From Nageia nagi (Eukaryota; Pinophyta), in the NCBI GenBank assembly GCA_050084985.1, contig JBITNC010000002.1, positions 19,344,001 to 19,408,000 on the forward strand: 64,000 nucleotides of DNA, given 5' to 3'. Below are positions 23,390 through 33,857 of this stretch, in pieces. The notes under the pieces were generated by a model. That model did not search any database, was not told where the DNA came from, and saw only the letters and a list, made by a program, of their open reading frames with translations. The first letter of the stretch is position 1, and each line of letters starts with the position of its first letter. Position numbers and translations under genes: made by a program.

Positions 23390-24550
23390 GATTATTGGGG
23401 AAGTCTTATATGAGAGGTCATTTGATTGTGCATTACTGAGATGTTTGACATAATATGAGATAACTACTACCATAAAACATGCTCATGATGGTTTATGTGG
23501 TGGTCACTTCCATGTAAAAGCACTACACACCAAAATCTTGAGAATTAAATATTATTGGTCTCCTCTGGAAGAGGATTGTAAAGCTCATGTAAAAACTTGC
23601 TTGCAATACCAAAAATATGTAAATTTAGAGAAACAACCTACCTAAGAATTAAATTCCATTATTTCTCCATGGGCATTTGCTACTTGGGGCCTAGATTTGA
23701 TTGGTATGATTAATCCTCACTCTAGGGAAGAACATAAATTTGTCATCATTCCTATAGAATTTACCACCAAGTGGGTGGAAGCTATTCCAATGAAATCAAT
23801 CACTCAAGCTAAAGTCATTGCATTCCTCATAGAAAATATCATCACAAGGTTTGGTGTACCACAAAGATTGATCATGGATAATGGCCCAAATTTCAAAGGT
23901 GAATACATGAAGGCATTTTGTAAGAAGTTTCACATTATGCAAACCTTTTCTTTCATCTATTATGCTCAAGGAAATGGTCAAGATGAAGCTACAAATAAGA
24001 AACTCAATAATATACTTGCCAAAATATGGGATAGATATAAGAAAGATTTGCATGAGAAATTATTATATGTATTATGGGCATATAGAACAAGTGTCCATAT
24101 AGCCATTGGGGTAACATCATTCTCATTGGTATATGAAGATGAGCCCATTATCTCACTTGAGTTGGAGATCCCCTCCCTTAGGATTTCCTTACAAGATGAC
24201 ATATCCAATGAAGAGGCAAGAAAAGCAAGGGTGTAATAATTGGAATCATTATATGAGAAGAGGATTAGAGCCATTGAACATCAAAAAGTATACCATGCAA
24301 AACTCAAGAGACCATTTAGAAAGAAAATCAAAGTAAAGGACTTTAAGGTAGGAGATCTAGTGTTGAAAGAAAATATCAACAAAACAATATAAAATGATGA
24401 AACAAAAAGCAATTTTGAGCCCAATTGGCTAGGCCCATATGTTGTAATTAAAGCAACAAGATTAGGTGCATATCAACTATCATCCATGTATGGCAAAGAA
24501 GAACCAAAGATATTTAATGCCATCCATCTAAAATGCTTCTATGCTTAGAT
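23390..24550 (+). pseudogene. Integrase of copy A, core with intact DDE triad
   Basis: The zinc-binding part at about 23480-23620 reads AHDGLCGGHFHVKALHTKI and then CKAHVKTCLQYQKYV. The core, open over 179 codons at 23697-24236, has the first D in the preceding WGLDLIG, then EFTTKWVEAIPMKSITQAKV, the second D in LIMDNGPNFKG and the E in NGQDEATNK, with 35 residues between them (DX35E). This is the best-preserved protein of the window. The tail reads VKDFKVGDLVLKE-like text and NWLGPYVVIKATRLGAYQL, near 24340-24480, and ends FNAIHLKCFYA. It inserts the cDNA into chromosomal DNA; the copy as a whole is broken. Confidence 0.92.
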
Positions 24551-24599
24551 ACAATAGCTCTGTGCCTTGCAAAACACATAATTCATGAGCAAGGGCACA

Positions 24600-25090
24600 A
24601 TTTTTTTTTTTTGCAAAATATAAATATTACAACAGGAATAGCAATGTGCACTACAAGAAGGCTACCAATGACATGAAAAAAAGAAGAGAAATATTATCTC
24701 CTCTTCTGGGCTTCACTCTATATTATGCATTACATTTCTCACAAGCTCTAAAAAAAATGCTCTCCTCCATGTATTGCTGATTCATGAATGTTACTCAACT
24801 AACAACATGATGGATTTGGGGTTTGATGTGTGTAAGGAACACTATTACATGCTTACCATATGTGATAAACCTACATCTCCTACCACCTTTATAACATCAT
24901 CTAGGGGAAATGTCATATTTAGCTGCAAGCATGGTGCAAGAATATATATTGAAGAATAAAAGGTAGAATAATTTCATTTTTGTAAAATTGAAGGACTTCT
25001 ACACCAATAGTGGCATGCATGATTGTTAGCATGATGCTAACAATGTGAAAAATATAAAAAAAGAGACAATCTAATGTCTGTAGACCATGG
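24600..25090 (+). other. 3' UTR of copy A, first part
   Basis: Begins with a run of T (24601-24612). CACTACAAGAAGGCTACCAATGACATG near here is split by position: the word GCTACCAATGACATG at 24660-24674 has close relatives in other parts of this family. No coding frame is convincing. Confidence 0.5.
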
Positions 25091-25640
25091 AAATAAAATG
25101 CAAGGTCACCGATGGCCATTAACATGATTAATGAGAGTTCACTTACTTAAAAGTAAATCAGTGATGCAAATGTAAGCAAGTTGTTGACATTGACTCATCT
25201 TCAATAGATGATACAACTTACTATGTATCCATGTGGTTTTTGCTTTTAACTTATCCAAAGCATAATGTCTTCAAATCATAGATATAAAATATATGATCAT
25301 TGATGGCCAATGACACAGCTAGTGAGAGTTCACTCACTTAAAAGTAAATCAATGATGTAGTCATGAGCAAGTTGTTGACATTCACTCATCTTCAATGGAT
25401 GATACAACTTATTGTGTATACATATGATTTTTTCTTTAAACCTATCCAAAGTATAATGTCCTTGGATCATAGACATAAAATGTATGATCATCTATAGCCT
25501 TTGATATGGTTAGTGAGAGTTCACTCACTTAAAAAGATAAATCAATGATATAGTCGTAATTAGATTACTAAAATTGACTCATCATCAATGGATAATGCAA
25601 CTTACTTTGCATCCACCATATTTCTACGACTAACATTGCA
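25086..25640 (+). repeat. 190-bp tandem repeats in 3' UTR of copy A, about 3 units
   Basis: Three diverged direct repeats. Anchors GATGGCC(A) at 25111, 25302 and CTATAGCC at 25492 give periods of 191 and 190 bp. Each unit has the words GAGAGTTCACT, ACTTAAAA, GACTCATC and GGATGATACAACTTA. Copy C carries the same repeats, reverse-complemented, at 61330-61880. Confidence 0.92.
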
Positions 25641-25777
25641 TTGTAGATTTCTACACCTTGAAGAGTAGAAGAAAATACAAAGAATTCCATGCCATCAATG
25701 ATGTGTACACTGTTCCCTACATTGCCAACGGTATCCATTTCATTACCATTCCATCCTAGTCAAAGCAAATCCTCTCT

Positions 25778-26010
25778 ATTTCAAGGCATGGATGTAAGTG
25801 TGAATGGTTCCTGAGTACCAAACATGATGAAATGATGAGATTCATGGTTGAAATAGTACAAAGGGCAAAAATACATCTTCCATCTCCAAAATTGGATATG
25901 GTACCATCCACCTACATCATCATAGTCATTTCCATCATTCCTAGAGAGAGACACTTCATCAAATTTTGCCTTGGTTACACCATTCAAAGATCTTTCCTAG
26001 GGCATACATG
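25778..26010 (-). CDS. Antisense ORF in the 3' region of Tat copy A, unknown function
   Basis: An open minus-strand frame whose main part is 25987-25781, opposite to the element's pol. It contains SLNGVTKAKFDEVSLS, YDDVGGWYH, a MYFCPLYYFNHESHHFIMF tract and ends FTLTSMP and a stop. Copy C has a homologous frame at 60941-61162 with SLSGATKDKYEELYLS, VFFPLVLFNHEYGHSIV and ALTSMP at the same stop, so the ends are conserved over diverged middles. A second frame, 26153-25959, overlaps it (ending PPFDMYALGKIFEWC) and also has a match in copy C, so a frameshift near 26000 may have split a longer protein. No ATG at the start of the 25987 frame is visible. Antisense extra ORFs in this position are known from some Tat elements. 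I do not recognise the protein and it may be decayed. Confidence 0.5.
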
Positions 26011-26108
26011 TCAAAAGGGGGTAGCAAGGGACCCTCATCATCATCATTCATCATCTTCAACAACAAGGGACAATACAACAAAGAGTTCAAAGTTCTCAAA
26101 AAAATTTC

Positions 26109-26116
26109 TTTTATAC
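26109..26116 (-). promoter_or_regulatory. TATA-like box upstream of the antisense ORF, copy A
   Basis: The minus strand reads GTATAAAAG, about 120 bp upstream of the antisense frame. Copy C has GTATAAAAG at 60823-60831 in the same relative place, in otherwise diverged DNA. Suggestive of a promoter for the antisense ORF. Confidence 0.4.
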
Positions 26117-26156
26117 TTCTTCTTTGGACATGTAATTTCATAGCTTCGATCACACT

Positions 26157-26172
26157 TCCAAAGAGGGCAAAA
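26157..26172 (+). other. Polypurine tract of copy A
   Basis: CAAAGAGGGCAAAAT directly before the LTR. Copy C has the related CAAAGAGGGGAAAAA on its minus strand directly before its LTR. Confidence 0.72.
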
Positions 26173-26793
26173 TTTAGATACCTAAAAATGAATTATTATT
26201 TATTAAATAATTCATTTTAGAGCCTCAATAATGTATTATATGAAAATAGGTTAAATAATACCCAAATTCATATCAAAGCTATGCAATATGTCTAGGGGAC
26301 CCTTGTGGCATGTATAAGGGATCAAAAAGATTAAATTCATGTAAACTTATATCATATATAAAGGCATAAATTGATGACCTTAAAATTTATGGGTAAACTA
26401 ATATGAGGAGGAATCTAGAAAGATTCTAGCACATGTTACTTCACTTTGTTATGCACAAATATCATTCATAAGTTATATCTTATGTTTGCTATTTGATGAT
26501 TCTTTCATTCACTCATCACTACATTCTTGATTGCATCTGTTATATTGCTTATTTTAGTTTGCTAGCGATGTACCTCTTTTAGGCTACCAACAACATGAAA
26601 TTGAATGAAGGTATGCTCATATTTCATGTATGTTTCTGCTAATAGAATGAATATGAGATATAATTAAACATAAGTATCTTTCTCTTATTCATTATTACCA
26701 AATTTTAGATATATGAGATAATAATAAAAGAGTACACCAATAGTACATTAATTAACCCCCATAAACAATTATATGCATTATTTTGGGTCTACA
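26173..26793 (+). repeat. 3' LTR of Tat copy A
   Basis: 621 bp. It starts TTTAGATACC (TG start mutated to TT) and ends GGTCTACA. The U3 begins with an inverted repeat, ATGAATTATT and AATAATTCAT around ATTTATTA. A TATA-like CATATATAAAGGCAT lies near 26352-26366. It aligns over most of its length with the LTR of copy B (35932-36497) and more distantly with copy C. No right target duplication can be tested because the 5' LTR is absent. Confidence 0.85.
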
Positions 26794-28500
26794 CTTACTC
26801 TTTGAACATTAGCAAGGTGAGGGAAAAGAAAATTATAAAACATTTCAACTTAAAATTAGAACTCTTGAATGAATCATAAGTTCAACAAAGTAAATAAAAA
26901 TGGATTTATAAAATTTTGAAGATTTGGAGGTTTTTAAATGTCAACTTATTTGGTAAAAAAGTTCCAACTTAAAGCATAGATCCATTAGATAAACTCAAAT
27001 TTCAATGAAGCAAATGAAGATAAATATTTGAAAAAGTAAATTTTAATAATAATCATTAAAGATTTGAAAAGGTGAAGTCAAAATTTAGCTAAATGAATTC
27101 ATATGATCCCACACTAAAATGGAAGATTATTGTTGAAGAAAATTCAAAATGTATTTTAGTATTGTTTTAGAGTAATTATTCAAGTTATACATAATTAGCT
27201 AATATTTTATGATTCATCAATATTATTTGCTTTACAAAGTAGTTTGGATATGATTTAATAATCACTCATTTTGATAGTTCAATATCATTGTGAATATGTT
27301 TCATCAATTAAATTATGGTAGCTCTCTTTTCATAAAACCAAGGATGTATTTATAATGATGAATAATTGTATTCATGTCTAGTATCTATATAAATGATAAA
27401 TTACTTTTATGTAGTCTTAGTATGGAGAATAAATAAAATAACATTGAACAAGGACCAAAAAATAAACAAAAGGTCAATCAAATAGCATTGAGTATGCCTC
27501 AAAGTTGCCATCTCTATAACAAGATGCTAATGGAGGTAAAGTGTTTTGAAGGAAATCCAAATGCTTTCTTTAAAGGTCTATTTTTTGATAGGCAAATTTT
27601 GTATTATATTTAGGATGTATCTAAATAACCTAAAAAAAAATTAATTGCCTATGTTATTAAAGTTTTTTGTAACACTTATTCTATATATGCAAAGTAGTAG
27701 CATGTTCTAAAAGTTGTTTGATACTTTTTGCTAGCCATTTTCTTTGATACAATTTGCAGACTTTTATATATATGCAAAGCAATAACATATTCTAACATGT
27801 TCCATGAAATAGTTTGTTTATATAATGCATATCAATTTTACTATGGTTTATATTCCATTATCAATATATGTATAATTATTCATACCAAGAATAATGATGT
27901 TTCTATTCTAGTTCAAATCCTTTCTTTAGTAGTGCCTACAAACCATCCACTATGTTATTACCAAAATTGCAAATGAAAGAAACTAACATCGAATTATTTT
28001 TTCATTTATTTTCATGCCCCATTTGAAATCCATCAAACGTGCATGTATAATAACATCAATTATTGTGTCTCCTCCTCCAACTATAAACTCTAAAATTGTA
28101 CAAGATTCCAAAAAAGAGTTCAATACCTACTTAGTTACATTCATTTGATATTGTGATTTTAGAAAATAATAACATTATCTATTTTTTCAAATTTTTAATA
28201 GCAAAAATTTACGAAAAAATGAAATGAAATGTTTAATACCTATCTTTCAATAATTTACGAGAAAATCTATAATTTCAATCATTAAGACTTATTTTTCAAT
28301 TCACCATTGCATACTCCTATATGTAAGACTTGTTTTTCAAAAGCATTACAAATGCTAGACTTAATATAGTTAATCACAATGGTTCTTGGAGACTAGACTA
28401 TTAGGATTTTGGACTTATTATTTTTTTACACTTCTTTCATTCTAAACTAATCTTTTAAGGGCATTTGGATCATTCAAATGATTTGTTCATTTTTTCCAAT
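26794..28500. other. AT-rich spacer without recognised genes
   Basis: No recognisable protein, RNA or repeat boundary on either strand. The longest open frame, 27728-27976, looks random in composition. Confidence 0.5.
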
Positions 28501-28524
28501 TGCTAGGAAATAATACATTCGCTA

Positions 28525-28800
28525 AAATGGTGAGGGGTACAAAGTGGGAGTAGTTTTACCAAATTCCTGTCTGATAAATGGATGGTAAGGAGGTTTTTTT
28601 TCATCTTGATCTATCATGGACTGAATTTCATTACAAAGGAGATAAGAAAGATTTAGAGGAAGCTATATCTATTAGAAGATTGGATGAATTCAATAGATGT
28701 GAACAATGTAATCCATAAACCTAATGCACTTTAGTATTGAAGAAAATGGTTAACAAGATCTATGATGAAGATGATGGTACCTACCCTCTAAATATATTTA
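28525..28800 (+). pseudogene. Unidentified protein fragment with a CXXC motif
   Basis: One frame over about 90 codons reads KMVRGTKWE, a stop, FYQIPV, two stops, MDGKEVFFHLDLSWTEFHYK, DLEEAISIRRLDEFNRCEQC, NP with two stops around T, CTLVLKKMVNKIYDEDDGTY. All stops can be explained by C-to-T changes at CAA, CGA or CAG codons, and the residue pattern (alternating charged and aromatic residues, CXXC plus a later C) is gene-like. I do not recognise the family. It lies between two retroelement remnants. Confidence 0.4.
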
Positions 28801-29089
28801 TATTAAAAAAATATGAAATATAAGTGTAGTTTTTCTTTTTCATTATGCATAAAACATACTTTTTCATGTTGTAAAGTGTAATAAATTTATTAAGTAGTAT
28901 ATCACCATTGAATTTTGGTTATTGGTTCTCGTATGGGTACCAAGATAAGAGGGAAAATCCATGTCCACCAAAAAGGATGAGGGTTTTTTAAAAAAAGAGA
29001 GGATTCCTATGTCATTTTTTTGTAATGGTATATAATCACCTTCTTATTGTTACCTTCATCACAGTTTATAATTTACCATTTTACTTGTA

Positions 29090-30935
29090 GCACTCATGAA
29101 TTTGATGAATAATATATTTGGAAAGTATTTGAACAAGTTTATTTTAGTATTTTTAGATGATATTTTGATTTATTATATGAGAATTGAAGGATATGGTAAA
29201 CATCTTATACTAATCCTTAAGATTCGTAGAGAGAATAGATTGTATGGTAAGGTGTGTAAGTGTGAATTTTACTCACCATAAGTGCATTATTTGGGATACA
29301 TTATCTTAGCTAAAAATATAGTTATGGATATTAAGAAAATAAAGGTAATTATGGATTAGCTTGCTCAAATAAATATTAGTGAAATATGAAGCATTATTGG
29401 TTTAGCTTGTTATTACATAAAATATGCTAAGGATTTATCAAAAGTAACTTATCCTATAAATAAAATACAATGTAAAATGATAAATTTATGTGGAATGATA
29501 ACTATAAAAAAATATTTCAATTTACTAAAGAAGAATTTAACCACACCCCCAATTTTAAAATTATCTAATCATCATACAATTTTTTTAGTCTACACTGATG
29601 CTTGTGGTGAAGGGTTAGGTGGAATTTTAATGCAAGAATAATTGGTAGTATATCTTGCTAACATCTTGTACCAATATAGATTAAAAAATCTAAAAATTAG
29701 AAGAATGATTGAGAGACTTCAATGTTATTCAAAATTTTGTAATAAATTATCCTCTACAATAAAAGTATTCATGGAATGGAAAAATTTTAAAGATATTAAT
29801 GATAGAGTATTTTCGATAGAATCATTCGAGGTAAGAGAATTTATATTACGAAAATTACATGTGTCACCTACAATAGGTCATTCAAGATTTCTCAAAATAT
29901 ACCAAAAGGTGAAGAAATTATTTTTCTATAAAGGAATGAAAAAAGGATATAAATAATTTTGTGGAATAATGTGAGGTATGTTATAGAAATAATGGAGAAA
30001 CACTATCAAATGTTCAAGACTACTACAACCATTTTCTATTCTATGAAAATAGTGAATCTTATTATTATTGATAGACTTTTAAAATATGCATATTTTTGTG
30101 CACTACAACATCCACTCATTGTTAGTAAAGTAGCTATGTATTTAAGAATTAAACTTTTAGATTACATGGTATGCCTAAGACTATTATATGTGATAGAGAT
30201 CTAGTTTTCATTAGCAATTTTTGAACATAAAGTTTTGAGTTAAATGGAACTAAAATCTTGGCATATCACCCATTATAAATAGATGACTAAATATAAGTAG
30301 AATTGAATAAATGCTTAGATGCTTATTTGATATTTTTTCAAAAGATGATAAATATCAATGGCCAAAATGTCTTCCTCTAAAAGAATGATGGAATAACACT
30401 ATACATCATCTATCTACCAAGATATGACCATTTGAGGTTTTATATTTTCAAAACCCCCACTTTGTTGAATAATTATTTACCTAGTTCATCAAAGTATAAG
30501 GGGTGGAAATTTTCTTATAACAAAGGTAGGAAGTATTAAGGCTAGTCAAGGATAGTTTAAGCTAGGTGTCAAATAATATAAAATAGAACATAGACTAAAA
30601 CAAGAAAAAAATAATGAATTTGAGATTAAATACATGGTATTTTTAAGTATGCAACCCTACAAAAAAATATCACTAAAAATAAGAATAAGGAAAAATTGGA
30701 ACTAAGATTCTATGGTCCTTACAAGGTCAGTAATAAGATAGGAGAAGTGGCATACTAGTTTTATTTAATAGTAGAATAAAAATATAATAATTTTTTTATA
30801 TTTCTTATCTTAAATAGATTCACCGATAGAATATACAATACAAGATAATGGTTCTTGAATTGGATGGAAAATGATGGGTGGTGTTTGAACTAGAAGTTTT
30901 GCTACAAACAATAGACACCTAAGTTAAAGGAAGGT
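29090..30935 (+). pseudogene. Ty3/gypsy pol fragment of element 5 (RT, RNase H, INT)
   Basis: RT from 29096 reads MNLMNNIFGKYLNKFILVF and LDDILIYYMR, with the active site FLDD intact. The thumb part has CEFYSP, VHYLGYIILAKN and IIGLACYYIKYAKDLSK. RNase H at 29588-29640 reads FLVYTDACGEGLGGILMQE. Integrase from about 29860 has HVSPTIGHSRFLKIYQKVKK, a zinc-binding start, NLIIIDRLLKYAYFCALQHP, the catalytic core, and after a frameshift ICDRDLVFISNF near 30185-30220. The 5' part of pol and gag is missing: the match begins abruptly near 29090. It resembles chromoviruses. Broken by stops. Confidence 0.88.
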
Positions 30936-31039
30936 GATCAATATTCTCACCAAATAAATATACCTTTAATATGAATATGCTAAATAAGAGCTAGAATATA
31001 ATCTCAAGTAATTTCTATCTTTAAGGAAAAACCTTTGTT

Positions 31040-31440
31040 AAGGAAGAGGGCATGTAATGATACAAATGTAAGAATAACACCTATATTGTAATTACTAGAT
31101 TATGATAGTAATATAGCATTGATATTATAAAAGTCAATCTGAATTTAGGATGTAATGTTAGTATTGGCATATATAGGTGTAGTTATGATCATTAGGTCAT
31201 CATCAAATATCATATTTATTAATTTACTCTATTTTGGTGCATATTCAAAGTCCTACCCTCTTGAAGTGGCCTTACATTCTTATTTATTATTTAAAGTATT
31301 TATTATAGATATATCATTACTATTTTGAAGTACATTATGGATTTCTATTTGGATGCTCATTGCAAATTGCTATTGCTATTGTGATGAATTATGATTTCTA
31401 TGGTTAAGATTTGTGAATGAGATAGTGATAAATTGCTTTT
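31040..31440 (+). repeat. 3' LTR of element 5, start clear, end uncertain
   Basis: A purine tract AAGGAAGAGGGCA at 31040-31052 is followed by TGTAATGATACAAATG at 31053. A TATA-like ATATATAGG occurs near 31171. CTCTTGAAGTGGCCTTACATTC at 31258-31279 matches the LTR of element 2, so the two elements are relatives. The right edge cannot be fixed. Confidence 0.6.
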
Positions 31441-31449
31441 ATTGGTAAG

Positions 31450-31980
31450 GTATTTTGTTTTGATCTTATGTACAAAAAAGATGGAGCAAAGATAGGATTA
31501 TGTGATTCATAAATTTTATTTTTAAGTAGATAGATACATTAAATGTATCTAGGTGCTATTTTTAGATATCTATAGTAAGCATAAAAATAAACACATAATT
31601 CATACAAACTATAAAATAGTAACCATAAATAAACTATAATAACCTTATTAATATAATATAACATTTTTATGGAGAAAGTAAAAGGTAGCACTTAGAAGAA
31701 TCACCATAAAATATTTTTTATTAGCCCATTAGACTATCTACAACTTCTTAATTCAACATCCAAATTCAAAATAGTATGATGTGAATATAATATGTTATCT
31801 TCAAGATTATATAAAAGAGGTAAAAGATGGTAAAATGAGGTAAGATAATACAAGGAAAATACATAATGCATTAAGATTAGAATAAACATTGTAGCTTGGG
31901 TGATTAACCTTAAACTATAAAATCTTATTTTAAACTCTAGACTCTAAACTTTGCACCTTATTGAATTATATGATGATATT
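31450..31980. other. AT-rich spacer
   Basis: No coding or RNA feature recognised. It may contain the rest of the element 5 LTR and old flanks. Confidence 0.4.
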
Positions 31981-32009
31981 GGGGTTAACATGGGTAGAAA
32001 GTAGATTTA

Positions 32010-32230
32010 GCTATACCAACTCAACCTTTTGGTATGATGGTAACAAAAAAATTATATAAAAAAATTTGAACCATTATTGATGAGGTTATAAGTTTGAGTC
32101 TCCTCCATGCCTCTTAGTGAGAGTTAAATTGGGTATGTAGACTAAGAGAGGCTAGTACATTGAGACTTTGGATTTCATGTGTCATCAAATTTTGATATGT
32201 TACTAGGATTCCCCTTCTAACAAGCACATT
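32010..32230 (+). repeat. Possible tRNA-derived SINE
   Basis: TTGGTATGATGG at 32029-32040 resembles an RNA polymerase III A box and AGTTTGAGTCTCC near 32091-32103 resembles a B box (GGTTCGANTCC). The phrase AGTTTGAGTCTCCTCCATGC is typical of plant SINE heads. The spacing is wider than usual because of an A-rich insertion. A second A-box-like word, TTTGGTATAATGATAA, occurs at 32250-32265 without a B box. Tentative: no target duplication or tail was identified. Confidence 0.35.
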
Positions 32231-32825
32231 CACTACTAGAGGTTGACAATTTGGTATAATGATAATATTGTACCAATTAACATGTATTTAATAGGGTCAA
32301 TATTTATTTTAAAGTTATTTTTACATGAATTAATATCCATTTAGTTAAAATAATTGCATTTGAGAATCATATGCAAATGCATAAATATTACTTGCAAAAA
32401 TATATGATTAAAATCATAACCATTTTAATAAAAACTATTGAACATTATCAACTTGAAAAACTTCATTGATAAACATGTTCAATGGCATTTAAAGTTGACA
32501 TATCAACATTGTAAATGTTCTTTTCTAATTTATATAACTAGCATCTCATTCATTTATCCATATTTGATATTATTACGTAATATTTGTTTACTTTATATAT
32601 TAAATCTAAACCTAAAAATATATATGAATCTCTAAGAAGCGTGGATGACTACGCTGGTCCGAAAATGTTCTGCCAAGCGCACAACTACTTCCAAGAAAAT
32701 ATAGAGGCCAAGCCGTATGACCGTTCTGCATAAGCTTCACCCAAAACCATTGCCTTTTATAATTGCCCAGTAGACCTTTGTTGCTTCTTTACGTGTGTTA
32801 TAAAATATATTATATATAATTTGAG

Positions 32826-33120
32826 GTTGTCGACTAGATGGGGTAGGATACAATGCAAATAGTATCAATCTTCAATAAAGCAATGAAAACAAAAGCAGTT
32901 CGATCTAATCCTGTCCCATATTTTTCATGTAATCAATATAAACGCAATTTGATTGTCAATCTTCAATAATTCAAATTTATATGCAAATCAACCTCAAACT
33001 GAAAAGGCAATTTGATTGTCAACAAGATGCGAAAGGACACGCTACGAATAGTATCCATCTTCAATAACACAATAAAATGAAAAGCAGATCACGTTATTCA
33101 TCTGGTCTCATGTTTTACAC
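32826..33120 (+). repeat. Two diverged 189-bp-spaced direct repeats
   Basis: GTCGACTAGATGGGG...AATAGTATCAATCTTCAATAAAGCAATG from 32829 and GTCAACAAGATGCG...AATAGTATCCATCTTCAATAACACAATA from 33018 are parallel over about 100 bases. The anchor AGTATC is at 32861 and 33050. The words AAAAGCAGTTCGATC and AAAAGCAGATCACG continue the match. A third partial match (CAATTTGATTGTCAATCTTCAATAAT) lies between them near 32946. Confidence 0.75.
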
Positions 33121-33491
33121 GTAGATCGCCTGCACCCAGACTTTCATGTACTTCTCAGATGTCTTTTGTTAGTGGTCATTCGTTCAACAGTCTTCAAAGT
33201 ATCAAACTCTTTCCAGGTGTCGAACTTCAGTGCTGGAGATCATATGCACAGAAGCATACACAGTGCTCACTAGAAACTCTATGCCGAGAATCATTGAGGA
33301 TACATTGGGTAAACATGTGCTGCTTTCCGCATCACAGCTTGTTTATTGTCCTTATTTAATTTAATGCTACCAACTTATCTTTGACTTGCTAAGCTTGACA
33401 AGTTTCAGATTTCTTTACCATTTTCTATGGAAAATAGGTCGTACTGCGTCGTAGTTGATGAAAAAAATGTGAAAATGATGGCATCTGGCAT

Positions 33492-33561
33492 GCATTATTT
33501 TTGAGGGCAAATAGCGTTCGCGCATTATTTTTGAGGGCAAATAACGTTCGCGCATTATTTT
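33492..33561 (+). repeat. 30-bp tandem repeat, 2.3 units
   Basis: GCATTATTTTTGAGGGCAAA occurs at 33492 and 33522, 30 bp apart, and GCATTATTTT again at 33552. Each unit ends AGCGTTCGC or AACGTTCGC, rich in CG. Confidence 0.9.
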
Positions 33562-33857
33562 GTTTGTTGACGGTGGAGCTGCCGATTGAAAATACAATGG
33601 TACATCTCGGGGTACCCACCTTCGATTTGGTAGGAATTTTCGGTATGCATGAGCTAACGAGTCATGTTATGCGGGCTATATGAAATTTGATTATCTTTGG
33701 TTTTGCTTGTTTCGTATAATCTTGTGTGCGTATGAGTCGTCAGTTCATGTTTATCATGGTATTTCATCATTTCTATATTTATGCCGGATTAATCAAATGT
33801 AGTATAATAAGTATGATTTTACAAAATATATGAAAATTATAGAGCTCGTCGACTTTA

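Larger units (their letters stand above)
20729..26793 (+). mobile_element. Tat-type gypsy retrotransposon, copy A (5' end missing)
   Basis: Contains a linker ORF, RT, RNase H, a second RNase H domain, integrase, a 3' UTR with tandem repeats and an antisense ORF, a purine tract and a 3' LTR. The 20729-23495 part is a near duplicate of copy B at 38793-41582, same orientation, offset about 18.07 kb. No 5' LTR, gag or protease of this family is seen upstream; the sequence before 20729 is unrelated to that before copy B. The RNase H order (RT, RH, second RH, INT) is that of the Tat lineage of plant Ty3/gypsy elements. Confidence 0.85.

Noticed and set aside
24649-24662. CACTACAAGAAGG resembling a CACTA transposon end; similar words at 45068 and 49377
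   Set aside because: All three face the same way, no inverted partners or target duplications were found, and no transposase text lies between them.
25086-25640. Regularly spaced repeats that might suggest a CRISPR array
   Set aside because: The repeat units are 190 bp, adjacent without spacers, in a plant retrotransposon 3' UTR.
27728-27976. Open frame of 82 codons in the 26.8-28.5 kb spacer
   Set aside because: Composition of random AT-rich DNA, no motif or neighbour support.
32250-32265. Second A-box-like word next to the possible SINE
   Set aside because: No B box at a proper distance; probably chance or a fragment.
33159-33359. Open plus-strand frame of 66 codons in the CG-retaining island
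   Set aside because: Not recognised, no splice or codon evidence, and its composition is compatible with chance.
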